From: Paenibacillus polymyxa
GTDB lineage: Bacteria > Bacillota > Bacilli > Paenibacillales > Paenibacillaceae
DNA: 64,000 nt
NCBI RefSeq assembly: GCF_018614975.1
Contig: NZ_JAGGNR010000003.1
Coordinates: 108,800 to 172,799, forward strand
Direction of reading: 5' to 3'
Position numbers and translations under genes: made by a program
Shown: in pieces, positions 1-9,196 of the stretch
How positions within the stretch are numbered: the stretch's first letter is position 1
Layout of the letters: each line of letters opens with the position of its first letter
Notes under the pieces: generated by a model
Database searches by the model: none
Seen by the model: the letters and a program-made list of their open reading frames with translations, nothing else
Told to the model about the DNA's origin: nothing

Positions 1-554
1 GCGGTCTGGCTGTATTGTTTGGTAACCTTGCACCACAAGGCGCTATCATCAAAGTTGGTGCGGTTGATGCTTCGGTTGGCGGATACCACAAAGGTCCTGC
101 CATCTGCTTTGACTCCCAAGAGCAAGCGCTCGAAGGTATTGCTAACGGCAAAGTGAAAGAAGGACATGTTGTTGTTATCCGTTATGAAGGACCAAAAGGC
201 GGACCAGGTATGCCTGAGATGCTGGCTCCTACTTCCCAGATCGTAGGTATGGGGTTGGGTGCCAAAGTGGGTCTGATTACCGATGGACGCTTCTCTGGCG
301 CATCCCGCGGAATCAGTATCGGACATATCTCTCCGGAAGCAGCTGAAGGTGGTCCAATCGCCTTTGTTGAAGAAGGAGACATCATCGAGCTGGATCTGAA
401 CAACCGTATCATTGAATTACACATCAGTGACGAAGAGTTTGAACGTCGTCGCGCAGGTTGGAAAGGTTTTGAACCAAAAGTAAAAACCGGTTACCTGGCT
501 CGTTATTCCAAACTGGTTACCAATGCAAGCAACGGTGGCGTACTGAGTATCTAA
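1..554 (+). CDS. ilvD: Dihydroxy-acid dehydratase, C-terminal part (partial at window edge)
   Basis: This is the C-terminal ~184 residues of the Fe-S dehydratase that converts 2,3-dihydroxy acids to 2-keto acids in isoleucine and valine synthesis. The reading frame is open from base 3 and starts [17 protein letters not shown], a block typical of IlvD/Edd proteins. It continues through [14 protein letters not shown] and the [10 protein letters not shown] segment, which belong to the conserved C-terminal domain. It ends with TAA at 552-554, just before a strong terminator. The start and the cysteine cluster ligands lie outside the window. The neighbouring deacetylase is convergent, so the rest of any ilv operon must lie to the left. 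The family call is secure; which paralogue it is cannot be said. Confidence 0.95.
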   Translation, partial: GLAVLFGNLAPQGAIIKVGAVDASVGGYHKGPAICFDSQEQALEGIANGKVKEGHVVVIRYEGPKGGPGMPEMLAPTSQIVGMGLGAKVGLITDGRFSGASRGISIGHISPEAAEGGPIAFVEEGDIIELDLNNRIIELHISDEEFERRRAGWKGFEPKVKTGYLARYSKLVTNASNGGVLSI

Positions 555-567
555 TTCACTAATAAAT

Positions 568-613
568 AAAGGGTTGCTCTTCTGCCAAATCTGGCGAAGG
601 GCAACCCTTTTCT
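568..613 (+). terminator. Rho-independent terminator after ilvD
   Basis: AAAGGGTTGC (568-577) pairs with GCAACCCTTT (601-610), with further pairing inside (CTTC-GCC against GGC-GAAG). A T-rich tail follows on the plus strand. The A-run at the left could also let it act for the convergent deacetylase gene on the minus strand. Confidence 0.85.
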
Positions 614-639
614 TTTACTGGTTGGTGTGATCAGTCCGT

Positions 640-2043
640 TTAGTTCCGCTCTGGCAGTATCTCTTGTTCAATTAACAACGATTCATCTCTGGATTCTTCT
701 ACCGTTGCTGCCACCTGCATCGTATGTTGACCGTAACGTTCCAGCAGTACATCCAGCGGCATGGCAATCATCTTGGGTACCAATTGCTCTGTACGCTGTT
801 TCAAACGTTTGCTTCCTGCCGGGTGGATTACACTTAACAGCAGTTTCAGGTATACTTTGGATGCAGTACTGAACGGTCCAGGGGGCAATTCTTGTATGGT
901 AAATCCAAATTTTTCTGGACCTCTGTTAATCATACTCACACCGTATATGGCTTTGGCGGAGCGTAACTCAGGTTCGAGTACCACCATGCGTGCCAAATCC
1001 GGCAATTGCTGTTCCATCGTCCGAATCATGCGAATAGCCAAATGCATACTGGAACGCGAAGTCACCCCAAGTTCGAACAACTTCTGATTGTCAAAATGCA
1101 GTTCAATGACCGGATCTCCGTTTTGAATGACATGACCATCACTCATCTCCATTCGTGCTCCGTGATATACACGGGATCGAAAGTGCAACATTGGATCTTC
1201 TGGGGAAGCCGTCCGCAGATGATATACCCAGTGAAACAATTTCTCCCAACCCAGCCACAAGGCCACAACGATTCGCTTCCATAACTTCAACGTTGTCTGT
1301 GGTTGATTCTTGTTCTGAGATTCGCTCAATGTGATACCTCCCATCAACGTATCGACACGTACGCTTTGCAAGCCTAGCCGTTCAGCTTCCTGTAATACGA
1401 CTTCCAGCGCCTGAAGCATCTGCTCCGGCGCGTGTGCATCAGCACCAAGGGTCGTTCCTCGATCATGCAGCAGCATGACCTCTCCGCCTCTCAGTTCCTT
1501 CAGCATCCGTTCAGTCAATCTCTGGGCACCTATTCGGCTTCTCCAGTCTTCAAACATAGAAGACCACAGTACAATCTTACGTTCTTTCTTGCTGAAAAAA
1601 TCAAACAGATTCATAATCCCCCACGGTGGACGATAATAACAAGTCTTCACGCCGGTTACTTCATGAATAATCTGACCTGTTCGCTGAATCTGATCACGAA
1701 CGGTACGCGGCCGCATGAGCCAGTTCGTCTTGTGAATATAATTATGGATGCCAATAAGATGTCCTTCGTCATGTATGCGCTGAATGAGTTCCGGATGACT
1801 TGCAGCATGTTCTCCAACGACAAAAAATGTTGCTTTTGCTTGATGCTGACGAAGCAGATCGAGCAGTCTCGGCGTATAATGTGGATCTGGCCCATCGTCA
1901 AACGTTAATGCAAATTGTGTATCACTTCTTCCCCGTCGAAATACACGAAAACCAAAAAACCTGCTAATCAAACTTGGAATAAAGGCATAAAAAGATGAAA
2001 GATACAATAACCACAGTAAAATACTCTGAAGCATCGTTGTCAT
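640..2043 (-). CDS. Polysaccharide deacetylase (NodB domain) with extra C-terminal domain
   Basis: This is a probable membrane-anchored carbohydrate esterase family 4 enzyme that removes N-acetyl groups from a cell-wall or extracellular glycan. A hydrophobic N-terminus (about residues 5-30) serves as anchor or uncleaved signal. The NodB motifs are present: LTFDDGPD with Asp49 and Asp50, the metal histidines in HNYIH (100-104), YRPPWG (137-142) and LLHD further on, so the active site looks intact. From about residue 230 a second domain of about 230 residues follows. It resembles the YkoP-type domain found behind such deacetylases, but I recall that only tentatively. The start is ATG after GGGGAG. 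The substrate cannot be read from sequence. Confidence 0.85.
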   Translation of the reverse strand: MTTMLQSILLWLLYLSSFYAFIPSLISRFFGFRVFRRGRSDTQFALTFDDGPDPHYTPRLLDLLRQHQAKATFFVVGEHAASHPELIQRIHDEGHLIGIHNYIHKTNWLMRPRTVRDQIQRTGQIIHEVTGVKTCYYRPPWGIMNLFDFFSKKERKIVLWSSMFEDWRSRIGAQRLTERMLKELRGGEVMLLHDRGTTLGADAHAPEQMLQALEVVLQEAERLGLQSVRVDTLMGGITLSESQNKNQPQTTLKLWKRIVVALWLGWEKLFHWVYHLRTASPEDPMLHFRSRVYHGARMEMSDGHVIQNGDPVIELHFDNQKLFELGVTSRSSMHLAIRMIRTMEQQLPDLARMVVLEPELRSAKAIYGVSMINRGPEKFGFTIQELPPGPFSTASKVYLKLLLSVIHPAGSKRLKQRTEQLVPKMIAMPLDVLLERYGQHTMQVAATVEESRDESLLIEQEILPERN

Positions 2044-2218
2044 GATGCAAGCTCCCCACTTCTCCCTGCTGAATTACGGTACACTATGGCACTATCTAAA
2101 ATAAACCACCTTTAATTGTATCATAGTTCAGACTTTTCTTAAATCCTGTTTTCCCAAAAAGATAGCTATCGTGTACAATAAATACAATCTAATTATTGCC
2201 ATCAAAGGAGCCATGTCC

Positions 2219-3415
2219 ATGCTACCGCTTTACAAAAAATACGGGCGAACTGTCTTTGACATCGCGTTGCTCGTATTAACCGTGTATGTGATCATGTACG
2301 GTTTCAGTCAATTATACCATGTGGCTGCACCCGTCTTTCTATCATTCATTGTATATTGGATGATTGAACCGCTGGCCAAATTTTTACATCGCAAAGGATT
2401 GCCCAAGACACTTGGGGCCGCCATCTCCGTCTTGTTGTTTCTTGCATTAATTGTCGCTGCCTTTTTTGGGGTAGGCTTGATTATCATTTCACAAATTTCC
2501 AATCTTCAAGATAATTTCCCTGTATACATTGAAATGATACAGCGTGAATTCACCAATCTGGTGTTATTCATTCAGAACAAGTCAGACGCTCTCCCTGATG
2601 GAGTTATGGAAAAAGCGAATGATTATTTTGCAACACTGACCGGGTTTCTGTCCAAATGGGTAACGAGCGGAGCACAATTCGTCGTAGGTTTCCTCAGTTC
2701 GTTCTCATCGTTTATTACGAACTTCGGAATTGCGATTATTCTGGCCTTCTTTCTCAGTATCGAGATTGAATCCTGGCGCAAGTTCGCCGGTGCGAAGACG
2801 CCCAAAACATTAAAGTTAGCTATTGAATTCATGCGTAATCACGTCTTCAAGACAATCCGCTCGTATTTGAAGGCACAGATGATCATGATGCTCATTACGT
2901 TTGTATTGATTTATGCAGGTTTGTTGATTTTGGGAACCTCTAATGCCTTTACCATTGCAGCAGTCTGTGCGGTTTTTGATCTGGTACCATTGCTTGGCGT
3001 TCCTGTTGTGTTTATTCCATGGATCGTCTACTTATTCATTATTGGCAATAGTAGCCTGGCAATCGGCCTGATTGTGATTCTGGCAGTGACAATGCTGACA
3101 CGACAATTGCTGGAACCCAAAATATCGGGTAACTCGATTGGTGTATCTTCGGCGTACTTGATGCTTTCGTTTATGCTGATCTCCCTTTCGATCTTTGGCC
3201 TGGCTGGTGTAGTGTTATCTCCAGTGCTTCTCATCCTTCTGAAAGAACTGTTACAACAAGGGTATCTGCAAAAGTGGATTCACCTGCCAAAAGATGAATT
3301 TGAATCCTCTCCATTGGTCATGGACCCACCCGTTAACAAAGCCTCAGCGAGTTCTGCCGAGTCTATAATTCATACGCCTGTTCCTGCGAAGGATCACGAA
3401 GACCCAGCCAAATAG
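2219..3415 (+). CDS. AI-2E family transporter (PerM/YtvI type)
   Basis: This is a polytopic inner-membrane protein of the AI-2E transporter family. Members include efflux or exporter proteins of poorly defined substrate; the autoinducer-2 name does not fix function. Six to eight hydrophobic segments are visible. A long amphipathic stretch (about residues 90-150) separates the early and late helices, and the late VFDLVPLLGVP segment is typical of the family. The start is placed at ATG 2219, eight bases after AAAGGAG (2204-2210); the ATG at 2213 is too close to that site. The C-terminal ~40 residues are hydrophilic. The last 22 bases overlap the convergent penicillin-binding protein gene. A second family member lies at 15873-16940. 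Confidence 0.88.
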   Translation: MLPLYKKYGRTVFDIALLVLTVYVIMYGFSQLYHVAAPVFLSFIVYWMIEPLAKFLHRKGLPKTLGAAISVLLFLALIVAAFFGVGLIIISQISNLQDNFPVYIEMIQREFTNLVLFIQNKSDALPDGVMEKANDYFATLTGFLSKWVTSGAQFVVGFLSSFSSFITNFGIAIILAFFLSIEIESWRKFAGAKTPKTLKLAIEFMRNHVFKTIRSYLKAQMIMMLITFVLIYAGLLILGTSNAFTIAAVCAVFDLVPLLGVPVVFIPWIVYLFIIGNSSLAIGLIVILAVTMLTRQLLEPKISGNSIGVSSAYLMLSFMLISLSIFGLAGVVLSPVLLILLKELLQQGYLQKWIHLPKDEFESSPLVMDPPVNKASASSAESIIHTPVPAKDHEDPAK

Positions 3416-5205
3416 TCCATCACCTTCCTGAAGAGAGCCGTCGCCTGATGATGGCTGTCAGGAGAGACATTTTGGACAAGAACAGCTACAGCATATTGGG
3501 GTTGTTCTACCGGTCCATAACCAATGAACCATTGATTGTTGCGCTTCTCTCCATGTTTCTGTACCTGAGCTGTACCTGATTTTCCTGCAACATGCCACTG
3601 CGCACGCTGCAGGGATTTTCCTGTTCCCTCACGAACTACCTTATTCATCCAGGATAACAGTTTATGCGCTGTTGCGGGAGCAATCTGTCCTGCTGCTGAA
3701 GGTGAATCATGCAAGGGCATCTCCAGCATGACGCCACTATCCGCATACCGGATGCGCTCTACGAGACGTGGGGCACTAACCTTCCCGTCATGCAAAAGTG
3801 TCACGATCAAATTGGCGGCTTGCAGCGGTGTAACCAAGACATCTCGCTGACCGATAGCTGTCTGTATTTTCGCACCTTCATCAGCAGAAGAAACAGCCTC
3901 TGTTCTGACTCGCCCGTGATCCTCATGATCAAAGTGTCGTAACACGGGCATTCCTGCCATCTGCTTCCCCTCCCAGCCAATCGGACGGGCAAGTCCCAGA
4001 CGATCAGCCGTGTTCTCCAGTTGCTCCATACTAAGCCTGCGCGCCGTTTCCGCGAATACGGTGTTGCAAGACTCAGCGAATCCTTGCTCCAAATTCAGGT
4101 CTCCATGCCCATGCTCCTTCCAGCAGGACAGCCCATATCTTCCGTACTCACCACCACAACGGATTTCTTCTCCGTTAGAAACCGCATGATACTCCAAAGC
4201 GGCAGCAGCAGTGACAATTTTGAAAATGGAACCCGGTATGGCTCCCTGTACTGCACGATTCCCCCAGGCCGATTGCTTGGGGTCCACATGTTGTGGCTGA
4301 TAGAAAGGGCGGGAGATCATGGCGCGAACATCTGCGTTAGTGGCATCTAACACAACAACGGCCCCTTCTTGTAATCCAGATTCTTCCGTCAACTGCTCCA
4401 GCCCACGCTGCAACCGGGCATCCACAGTGGTTTCTACACGTAACGGATAATGGCTATTGGCCGGTGCAATGACGTGCGGCTGAATATCCGGGATAATCTC
4501 TCCACCACCCGAGACCATGCGTGATACGAGCGTAGGGCCTATTCCCCTTAACAGGGGTTCAAGTGTCCTCTCCAGTCCTGCTGCTCCTGATTTCATGGCA
4601 AATGGCTGTTTAACTTCATCCTGATGCCCAGTTAGAACTTTGGAGGACTCAGGCTGTTCAGCCAGATAACCCATCCACTGCATTCCCGTCTGCCCCTGAA
4701 GATATCTTGTCATCATCGGATAGATGCCAGCTCCTTGCAGGTGCAAACTACGTAAGCGCTCAATCTGATCCTCAGACAAATGAACAGGCTGATGTGTACC
4801 TGCTGTCCAAAAATGAGGTATACTTTCCTGATTCCATTCCTTCTTCAATTGATCCAGATCGGTATGTAATATAGCTGCCAACTGTATCATCTCTGAGCCT
4901 TCTAATGCCCCTTGCTTGCGTAACTTCTCTAATGGACTTGCCTGTGGAAAAAGAACCAGTCCCCATTGCAGCTTGCCGGTCAAGGCCTCACCCTTGTAAT
5001 CCGTAAATTGTCCCCGCCCCGGGTCAAGCATCACCCCGCGTTCACGTTGCAATACAGACATTTCACGTACCGTTCGGTGAAATCCAGGCATCGTCTGATT
5101 CACCTGAACGATCTGGACCCATCCCAATCGTAATATAAGCAATCCAAAGACAATAGTTAGAAGAATACAAGATATATAGATTCGCCGTTTCGCAAGGAGG
5201 TGCAT
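3394..5205 (-). CDS. Class B penicillin-binding protein (transpeptidase; PbpI-like)
   Basis: This is a peptidoglycan D,D-transpeptidase anchored by one N-terminal helix (residues 9-30), with its catalytic domain outside the membrane. The three penicillin-binding motifs are present: SIFK (Ser326-Lys329), SCN (379-381) and KSGT (542-545). An N-terminal dimerisation-type region of about 230 residues precedes the transpeptidase domain; no transglycosylase domain is present. In B. subtilis the PBP gene yrrR (pbpI) lies near the same mltG/U32 cluster, so an orthologous role is plausible, possibly in sporulation or elongation. ATG follows AAGGTGAG. No PASTA domains are seen, which argues against SpoVD or a PBP2B-like identity. 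Confidence 0.88.
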   Translation of the reverse strand: MHLLAKRRIYISCILLTIVFGLLILRLGWVQIVQVNQTMPGFHRTVREMSVLQRERGVMLDPGRGQFTDYKGEALTGKLQWGLVLFPQASPLEKLRKQGALEGSEMIQLAAILHTDLDQLKKEWNQESIPHFWTAGTHQPVHLSEDQIERLRSLHLQGAGIYPMMTRYLQGQTGMQWMGYLAEQPESSKVLTGHQDEVKQPFAMKSGAAGLERTLEPLLRGIGPTLVSRMVSGGGEIIPDIQPHVIAPANSHYPLRVETTVDARLQRGLEQLTEESGLQEGAVVVLDATNADVRAMISRPFYQPQHVDPKQSAWGNRAVQGAIPGSIFKIVTAAAALEYHAVSNGEEIRCGGEYGRYGLSCWKEHGHGDLNLEQGFAESCNTVFAETARRLSMEQLENTADRLGLARPIGWEGKQMAGMPVLRHFDHEDHGRVRTEAVSSADEGAKIQTAIGQRDVLVTPLQAANLIVTLLHDGKVSAPRLVERIRYADSGVMLEMPLHDSPSAAGQIAPATAHKLLSWMNKVVREGTGKSLQRAQWHVAGKSGTAQVQKHGEKRNNQWFIGYGPVEQPQYAVAVLVQNVSPDSHHQATALFRKVMDYLAGSS

Positions 5206-5270
5206 CCCAATCTCACCTTTTGTCGTTTTGACATATTATTGCTGATAAGGCTTGGAATTATCCGGTAAAC

Positions 5271-5303
5271 CAAAGAAAACCTGTCCCATGTGTGGGACAG
5301 GTT
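5271..5303 (-). terminator. Rho-independent terminator of the chemoreceptor gene
   Basis: AACCTGTCCCA (5278-5288) pairs with TGGGACAGGTT (5293-5303) around a four-base loop. On the minus strand the stem is followed by a T-rich run. It lies 23 bases beyond the chemoreceptor stop codon. Confidence 0.88.
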
Positions 5304-5326
5304 CTCCTCATTTCAACCTTGGTTTG

Positions 5327-7615
5327 TTACACCGTAAAGCGTGACAAGGTTTCTTTCAGTTCAGTGGACACATTCTCCAGCTTGCCGGACAGATTGACCA
5401 GCTGGTTACTGATATTTTGCTGTTCACTGCTCAAGGAAGCTACCTCCTGGGACGTTGCAGAAGATTGTTCAGCTACAGCGCTGACATTGCTCATGGCTTC
5501 AGACAACGTACCTTGAGATTGGTTTAATTCTCCAATAGAACCTGTCACCATGCCCAGACGTTCCACAAATGCACCCATCTGCTCCTGTACGGAAGCAAAG
5601 ATGATGTTGGTGTCTTTAACCGCATCCATCTGTTCCTTGAATAACGGATAGGCTGCAGACAAAGCATCCACAGTCTCATTCATTTCGGTCATGATTTTGT
5701 CTGTAATCTCTCCAACCATCTCAATGGATTGTCTGGATTGAGCCGCAAGCTGACGTACCTCATCTGCCACCACCATGAATCCGCGTCCGGCTGCACCAGC
5801 ACGTGCTGCTTCAATGGTTGCATTCAGGGAAAGGATATTTGTCTGTTTCGTTATATTTTGCAGCACTTCAAGCACTTTCAGCACAGAGGACGTACTTTCT
5901 TTCAGCGAATCAACCTTATTCACCAGTGCACCAATCATTTCTTCTGTTTTCTGCGTTTTGGTCATCAACTGATTCAGATGTTGTGTTCCTGTCTGACTGG
6001 ACTTCTCTACATGACGAGCAGAATCACCCATCTGTTCATTAGCAGCGATTACACTCTGCATCTGACGAGAGATATTGTCAGTTAATTCATTACCACGTTC
6101 CGCTTCCGTTGCCAAACTGCCTGCACCGCCTGCGATCTCTTCTGTAGCTACGGCAATCTCCGAAGCAGACACAGCCGTTTTCTTGGATGCACTGCTCAGC
6201 TCAGAGGCTGTATCTAGTACTTCCTGCGCAGAACGATTCGTTTGTTCAACCAGCTTAGTGATCTGTTCCATCATCAGATTGAAGGCGGTCGAGAGCTGAC
6301 CGATTTCATCTTGGGAGCTGTATGGTGTACGAACTTTAAGATTACCTTTAGAACCTTCCTGCATCAGGTCTTTCAATTTGCCGAGTGGACGAGCGATCAT
6401 ACGCACCATCCAGACCCCGATCAATACTGCAATGCCCGCATCAATCAGCGCCATCCACAAGGTCAGGGTCAGAATACCTTTTGCATCCTGAACCAAAACA
6501 GAGGTAGGTATCATCCCAACCAGTTTCCAATTGGATGTATCCATCGTACTGTATACAGCCAGCATTTCCGTAGATTTGCCATCTACCACATACTCTGTAT
6601 TCGTGCTACCTGCTGGTTCGGTCAACTCTTTGACAAATGCAAGCTCTGTATCTTGACCTGTACGATCCGAGATGGAGGATGCAACCACTTTATTATCCGG
6701 AGCAATCAGTTGAAGAACAGCTCCTGGCCCCAGATCAAGCGATTTCAATTGTTCCTCCAAAACTTCCAGTTTCAGTTCAATAACCAGAACATACGACTGA
6801 GTAGTCCCCTGCAAGTTTTTCATGGAACGTGCAATTTTGAACGTTGGCGTTGATCCATCTTCTTTGACCTCTGTTGGAAGCCAACGATAACCACCCGCCT
6901 CAATCAACTCACTGTACCATGCTTCCTGGCGAATGCTGCCCATGGATGAACTGTTGCTGCCGGTACCCATAATGGACTTTGTATCGTCCGTAGGTACCAA
7001 ATAAATCGCTTCCATAGATTTATTTGTAAATGCAACATTGGACAGTTGCTTGTTGATGGAACTTGAGTTCACGAATGTATCATACGCAGTCAAATTCGTA
7101 TCTGACATTTTTTGTAGCAAGGACTGCATTTCCGGATCAAAGAAAATCTGTGTGGATGTATCCACAAATCTCTCCAAAATAATGTCCATTTTTTGTTTGG
7201 TCTGATCAATGGTCTCCTGATTGGCACGTGAGGCATTTTTCTCTATCGTACCCTTTGCTTTTGAATAGGATAATAGACCTAAACTCACTACAAAAATCAT
7301 AATCCCCGCAAAAAAGATCAAGAACAGTTTAACCCCTACGGATTTAACCGGATTTGCCTTCCTCATTTGTTTGAAAGAAGCTCCCCCAAGGTTTTTCCAA
7401 TCCCGGTTTTTTAATTGTTTCTTTACCCAACCGGTCTTGATCCAACCCAGCTTCAGTTTACTACGGTCAAACTTAAGTAATTTTTTTCCATTCCCTGTAA
7501 TTTTACTTTTACCTACTTTTTCTTTCTTCACTTTCTGAACCTGCTCAGGATTAACCTGCTCGTCTTTTGTCACTTGCTCTCCACTGTCTTTCTGCTTCTT
7601 TTGAACCAATCCCAT
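5327..7615 (-). CDS. Methyl-accepting chemotaxis protein (dCache-HAMP-MA)
   Basis: This is a transmembrane chemoreceptor that senses an extracellular ligand and controls CheA. From the N-terminus it has a cytoplasmic extension of about 95 residues very rich in lysine, TM1 (about 96-116), an extracellular Cache-like sensor (about 120-375), TM2 (381-405), a HAMP domain and a signalling domain (about 470-762). The hairpin-tip signature VVADEVRQLAAQS is present. Methylation-type Glu/Gln-Ala heptads flank it. ATG 7615 is very close to AGGTG, so a TTG at 7609 may be the true start. No sigma-D promoter was seen upstream. The ligand is unknown. The long basic N-terminal extension is unusual for the family. 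Confidence 0.93.
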   Translation of the reverse strand: MGLVQKKQKDSGEQVTKDEQVNPEQVQKVKKEKVGKSKITGNGKKLLKFDRSKLKLGWIKTGWVKKQLKNRDWKNLGGASFKQMRKANPVKSVGVKLFLIFFAGIMIFVVSLGLLSYSKAKGTIEKNASRANQETIDQTKQKMDIILERFVDTSTQIFFDPEMQSLLQKMSDTNLTAYDTFVNSSSINKQLSNVAFTNKSMEAIYLVPTDDTKSIMGTGSNSSSMGSIRQEAWYSELIEAGGYRWLPTEVKEDGSTPTFKIARSMKNLQGTTQSYVLVIELKLEVLEEQLKSLDLGPGAVLQLIAPDNKVVASSISDRTGQDTELAFVKELTEPAGSTNTEYVVDGKSTEMLAVYSTMDTSNWKLVGMIPTSVLVQDAKGILTLTLWMALIDAGIAVLIGVWMVRMIARPLGKLKDLMQEGSKGNLKVRTPYSSQDEIGQLSTAFNLMMEQITKLVEQTNRSAQEVLDTASELSSASKKTAVSASEIAVATEEIAGGAGSLATEAERGNELTDNISRQMQSVIAANEQMGDSARHVEKSSQTGTQHLNQLMTKTQKTEEMIGALVNKVDSLKESTSSVLKVLEVLQNITKQTNILSLNATIEAARAGAAGRGFMVVADEVRQLAAQSRQSIEMVGEITDKIMTEMNETVDALSAAYPLFKEQMDAVKDTNIIFASVQEQMGAFVERLGMVTGSIGELNQSQGTLSEAMSNVSAVAEQSSATSQEVASLSSEQQNISNQLVNLSGKLENVSTELKETLSRFTV

Positions 7616-7742
7616 TCACCTGCCAGTTATTTACTTGTTGGATTTTTCTTTCTCTCCCCTATAAATATGTAGTATTCGACAGTTTTCTTCGTTCCCCTTT
7701 CATTTCCCAGAAATATTTTACAACTTTATTCCTATTTTTCTA

Positions 7743-7779
7743 TAAAAAAAAGACCCCCATCTGCCGATAAACGGAGGTC
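7743..7779 (-). terminator. Terminator ending the alaS-to-trhP unit
   Basis: On the minus strand GACCTCC pairs with GGGGGTC (7773-7779 with 7752-7758, one G-U pair) and is followed by eight or more T residues. It lies about 70 bases after the trhP2 stop codon. Confidence 0.7.
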
Positions 7780-7850
7780 CTCCATGTTGATTTCATAACA
7801 CTATTTTGTTAAATCATAATACAATATTGGCACATTGTAGGTATTTGAGC

Positions 7851-9179
7851 CTACTTCTTTTTTCTCATCATATCGAAGTACGAAACCGGTTGATCTACCT
7901 TCATTTTAATCAGTTGCAACGGGTGACGAGCAGCATCTAGAACATTACCTTCTTCATCCTGTATTTCACCGACGACCTGTTTGAAAAAGTGACCGCCCGG
8001 ACCGAAAAATTCGATTTCCTGTCCTGGTTTGAAGTGATTGCGCTGTTGAATGGTTGCCATTCCTGTTTCGGCATCATATCCCATGACCAAGCCAGCGAAA
8101 TCAAAAGGTACGGCCTTTTCTTCCGGTTCATAAATATGATCTTCATGGTCTGGTGTATCATAGAAAAAACCGGTATTCAGCGGACGATTCGCCGCTTTGT
8201 TCATTTCTTCAACCCATTCAGGCTTCAGAACATAATTTTCCGGGTCTGCCATATAGGCGTCAATGGCTTGACGGTAGACGTTAACCACAGTTGCCACGTA
8301 GTGGATCGATTTCATACGTCCTTCGATCTTGAAACTGTCCACGCCCACATCAATCAACTCTGGGATATGACCAATCATGCACAGATCCTTAGATCCCATG
8401 GAGAATGAATTATCCTGTTCCTGGAACAGGGGAAGCTGATTCTCACCCAGTTTGAAAGGCGCAGGTGCCTTCATCTGCATGTCCTCTTCGCTGACCCACA
8501 CCGTATCTTCTCTCGCATCCTCGAACAGATCATACTTCCAGCGACAAGACTGGCAACAGCCGCCCCGGTTGGAGTCCCGATCCGTAAAGTGATTGGAGAG
8601 CACGCAACGTCCGGAATACGAGGAACACATCGCCCCGTGAATAAAGGCTTCAATTTCGATATCCACATTGGCCTTGATCTCTTCAATCTCTTCAAAGCTG
8701 GTCTCACGTCCGAGAACAACCCGTGGAAGTCCTTCATCTTTCCAGAACTTCACGGCTTGCCAGTTGAGTGTGGATTGTTGGGTACTTAGATGTACCTCAA
8801 GGCCTGGCACAGCACGAAGAGCTACCTCAATAATAGCCGGATCAGCTACGATGATCGCAGAGATCCCCGCATTGTACAGGTTTTGCAGGTACGTTTCGAT
8901 ACCCTCAACATCCTCATTATGTGCATAGATGTTCGTCGCTACGAACACTTTGGCTCCATACTTTTTGGCAAACTCCACACCTTCACGCATCTCTTCAAAG
9001 CTGAAGTTATCCGCGTTGGAACGCAGTCCATAGGCCTGTCCACCGATATATACGGCATCTGCACCGTAATGGATCGCAAATTTCAGTTTTTCCAGATTAC
9101 CCGCGGGAGCTAGCAGCTCCGGTTTGTCCAGACGGTTACGTTTACCCGAGAACTTCCGCTGTACCGCCACTGTTTCCAT
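7851..9179 (-). CDS. trhP2: U32 family tRNA hydroxylation protein TrhP2 (YrrO-like)
   Basis: This is a peptidase-U32-fold protein. The B. subtilis homologues YrrN/YrrO (TrhP1/TrhP2) are required for prephenate-dependent hydroxylation of uridine 34 in several tRNAs; the old collagenase label is misleading. The LLAPAGNLEKLKFAIHYGAD opening is the U32 N-terminal signature. The block GRCVLSNHF with the nearby GGCCQSCRWKY cysteines matches the family signature and probable Fe-S ligands. A beta-barrel-like C-terminal extension (about 350-442) distinguishes it from the shorter TrhP1. Start: ATG 9179 after GAGGTG; the GTG at 9188 overlaps that site. It lies 17 bases downstream of trhP1, in the same unit. 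Confidence 0.9.
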   Translation of the reverse strand: METVAVQRKFSGKRNRLDKPELLAPAGNLEKLKFAIHYGADAVYIGGQAYGLRSNADNFSFEEMREGVEFAKKYGAKVFVATNIYAHNEDVEGIETYLQNLYNAGISAIIVADPAIIEVALRAVPGLEVHLSTQQSTLNWQAVKFWKDEGLPRVVLGRETSFEEIEEIKANVDIEIEAFIHGAMCSSYSGRCVLSNHFTDRDSNRGGCCQSCRWKYDLFEDAREDTVWVSEEDMQMKAPAPFKLGENQLPLFQEQDNSFSMGSKDLCMIGHIPELIDVGVDSFKIEGRMKSIHYVATVVNVYRQAIDAYMADPENYVLKPEWVEEMNKAANRPLNTGFFYDTPDHEDHIYEPEEKAVPFDFAGLVMGYDAETGMATIQQRNHFKPGQEIEFFGPGGHFFKQVVGEIQDEEGNVLDAARHPLQLIKMKVDQPVSYFDMMRKKK

Positions 9180-9196
9180 TCTGTTCACCTCATCTA

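Noticed and set aside
7743..7770. Plus-strand TAAA-N16-GCCGATAA, close to a sigma-D motility promoter
   Set aside because: It lies in the loop and stem of a minus-strand terminator, the spacer is one base long, and no plus-strand gene follows.
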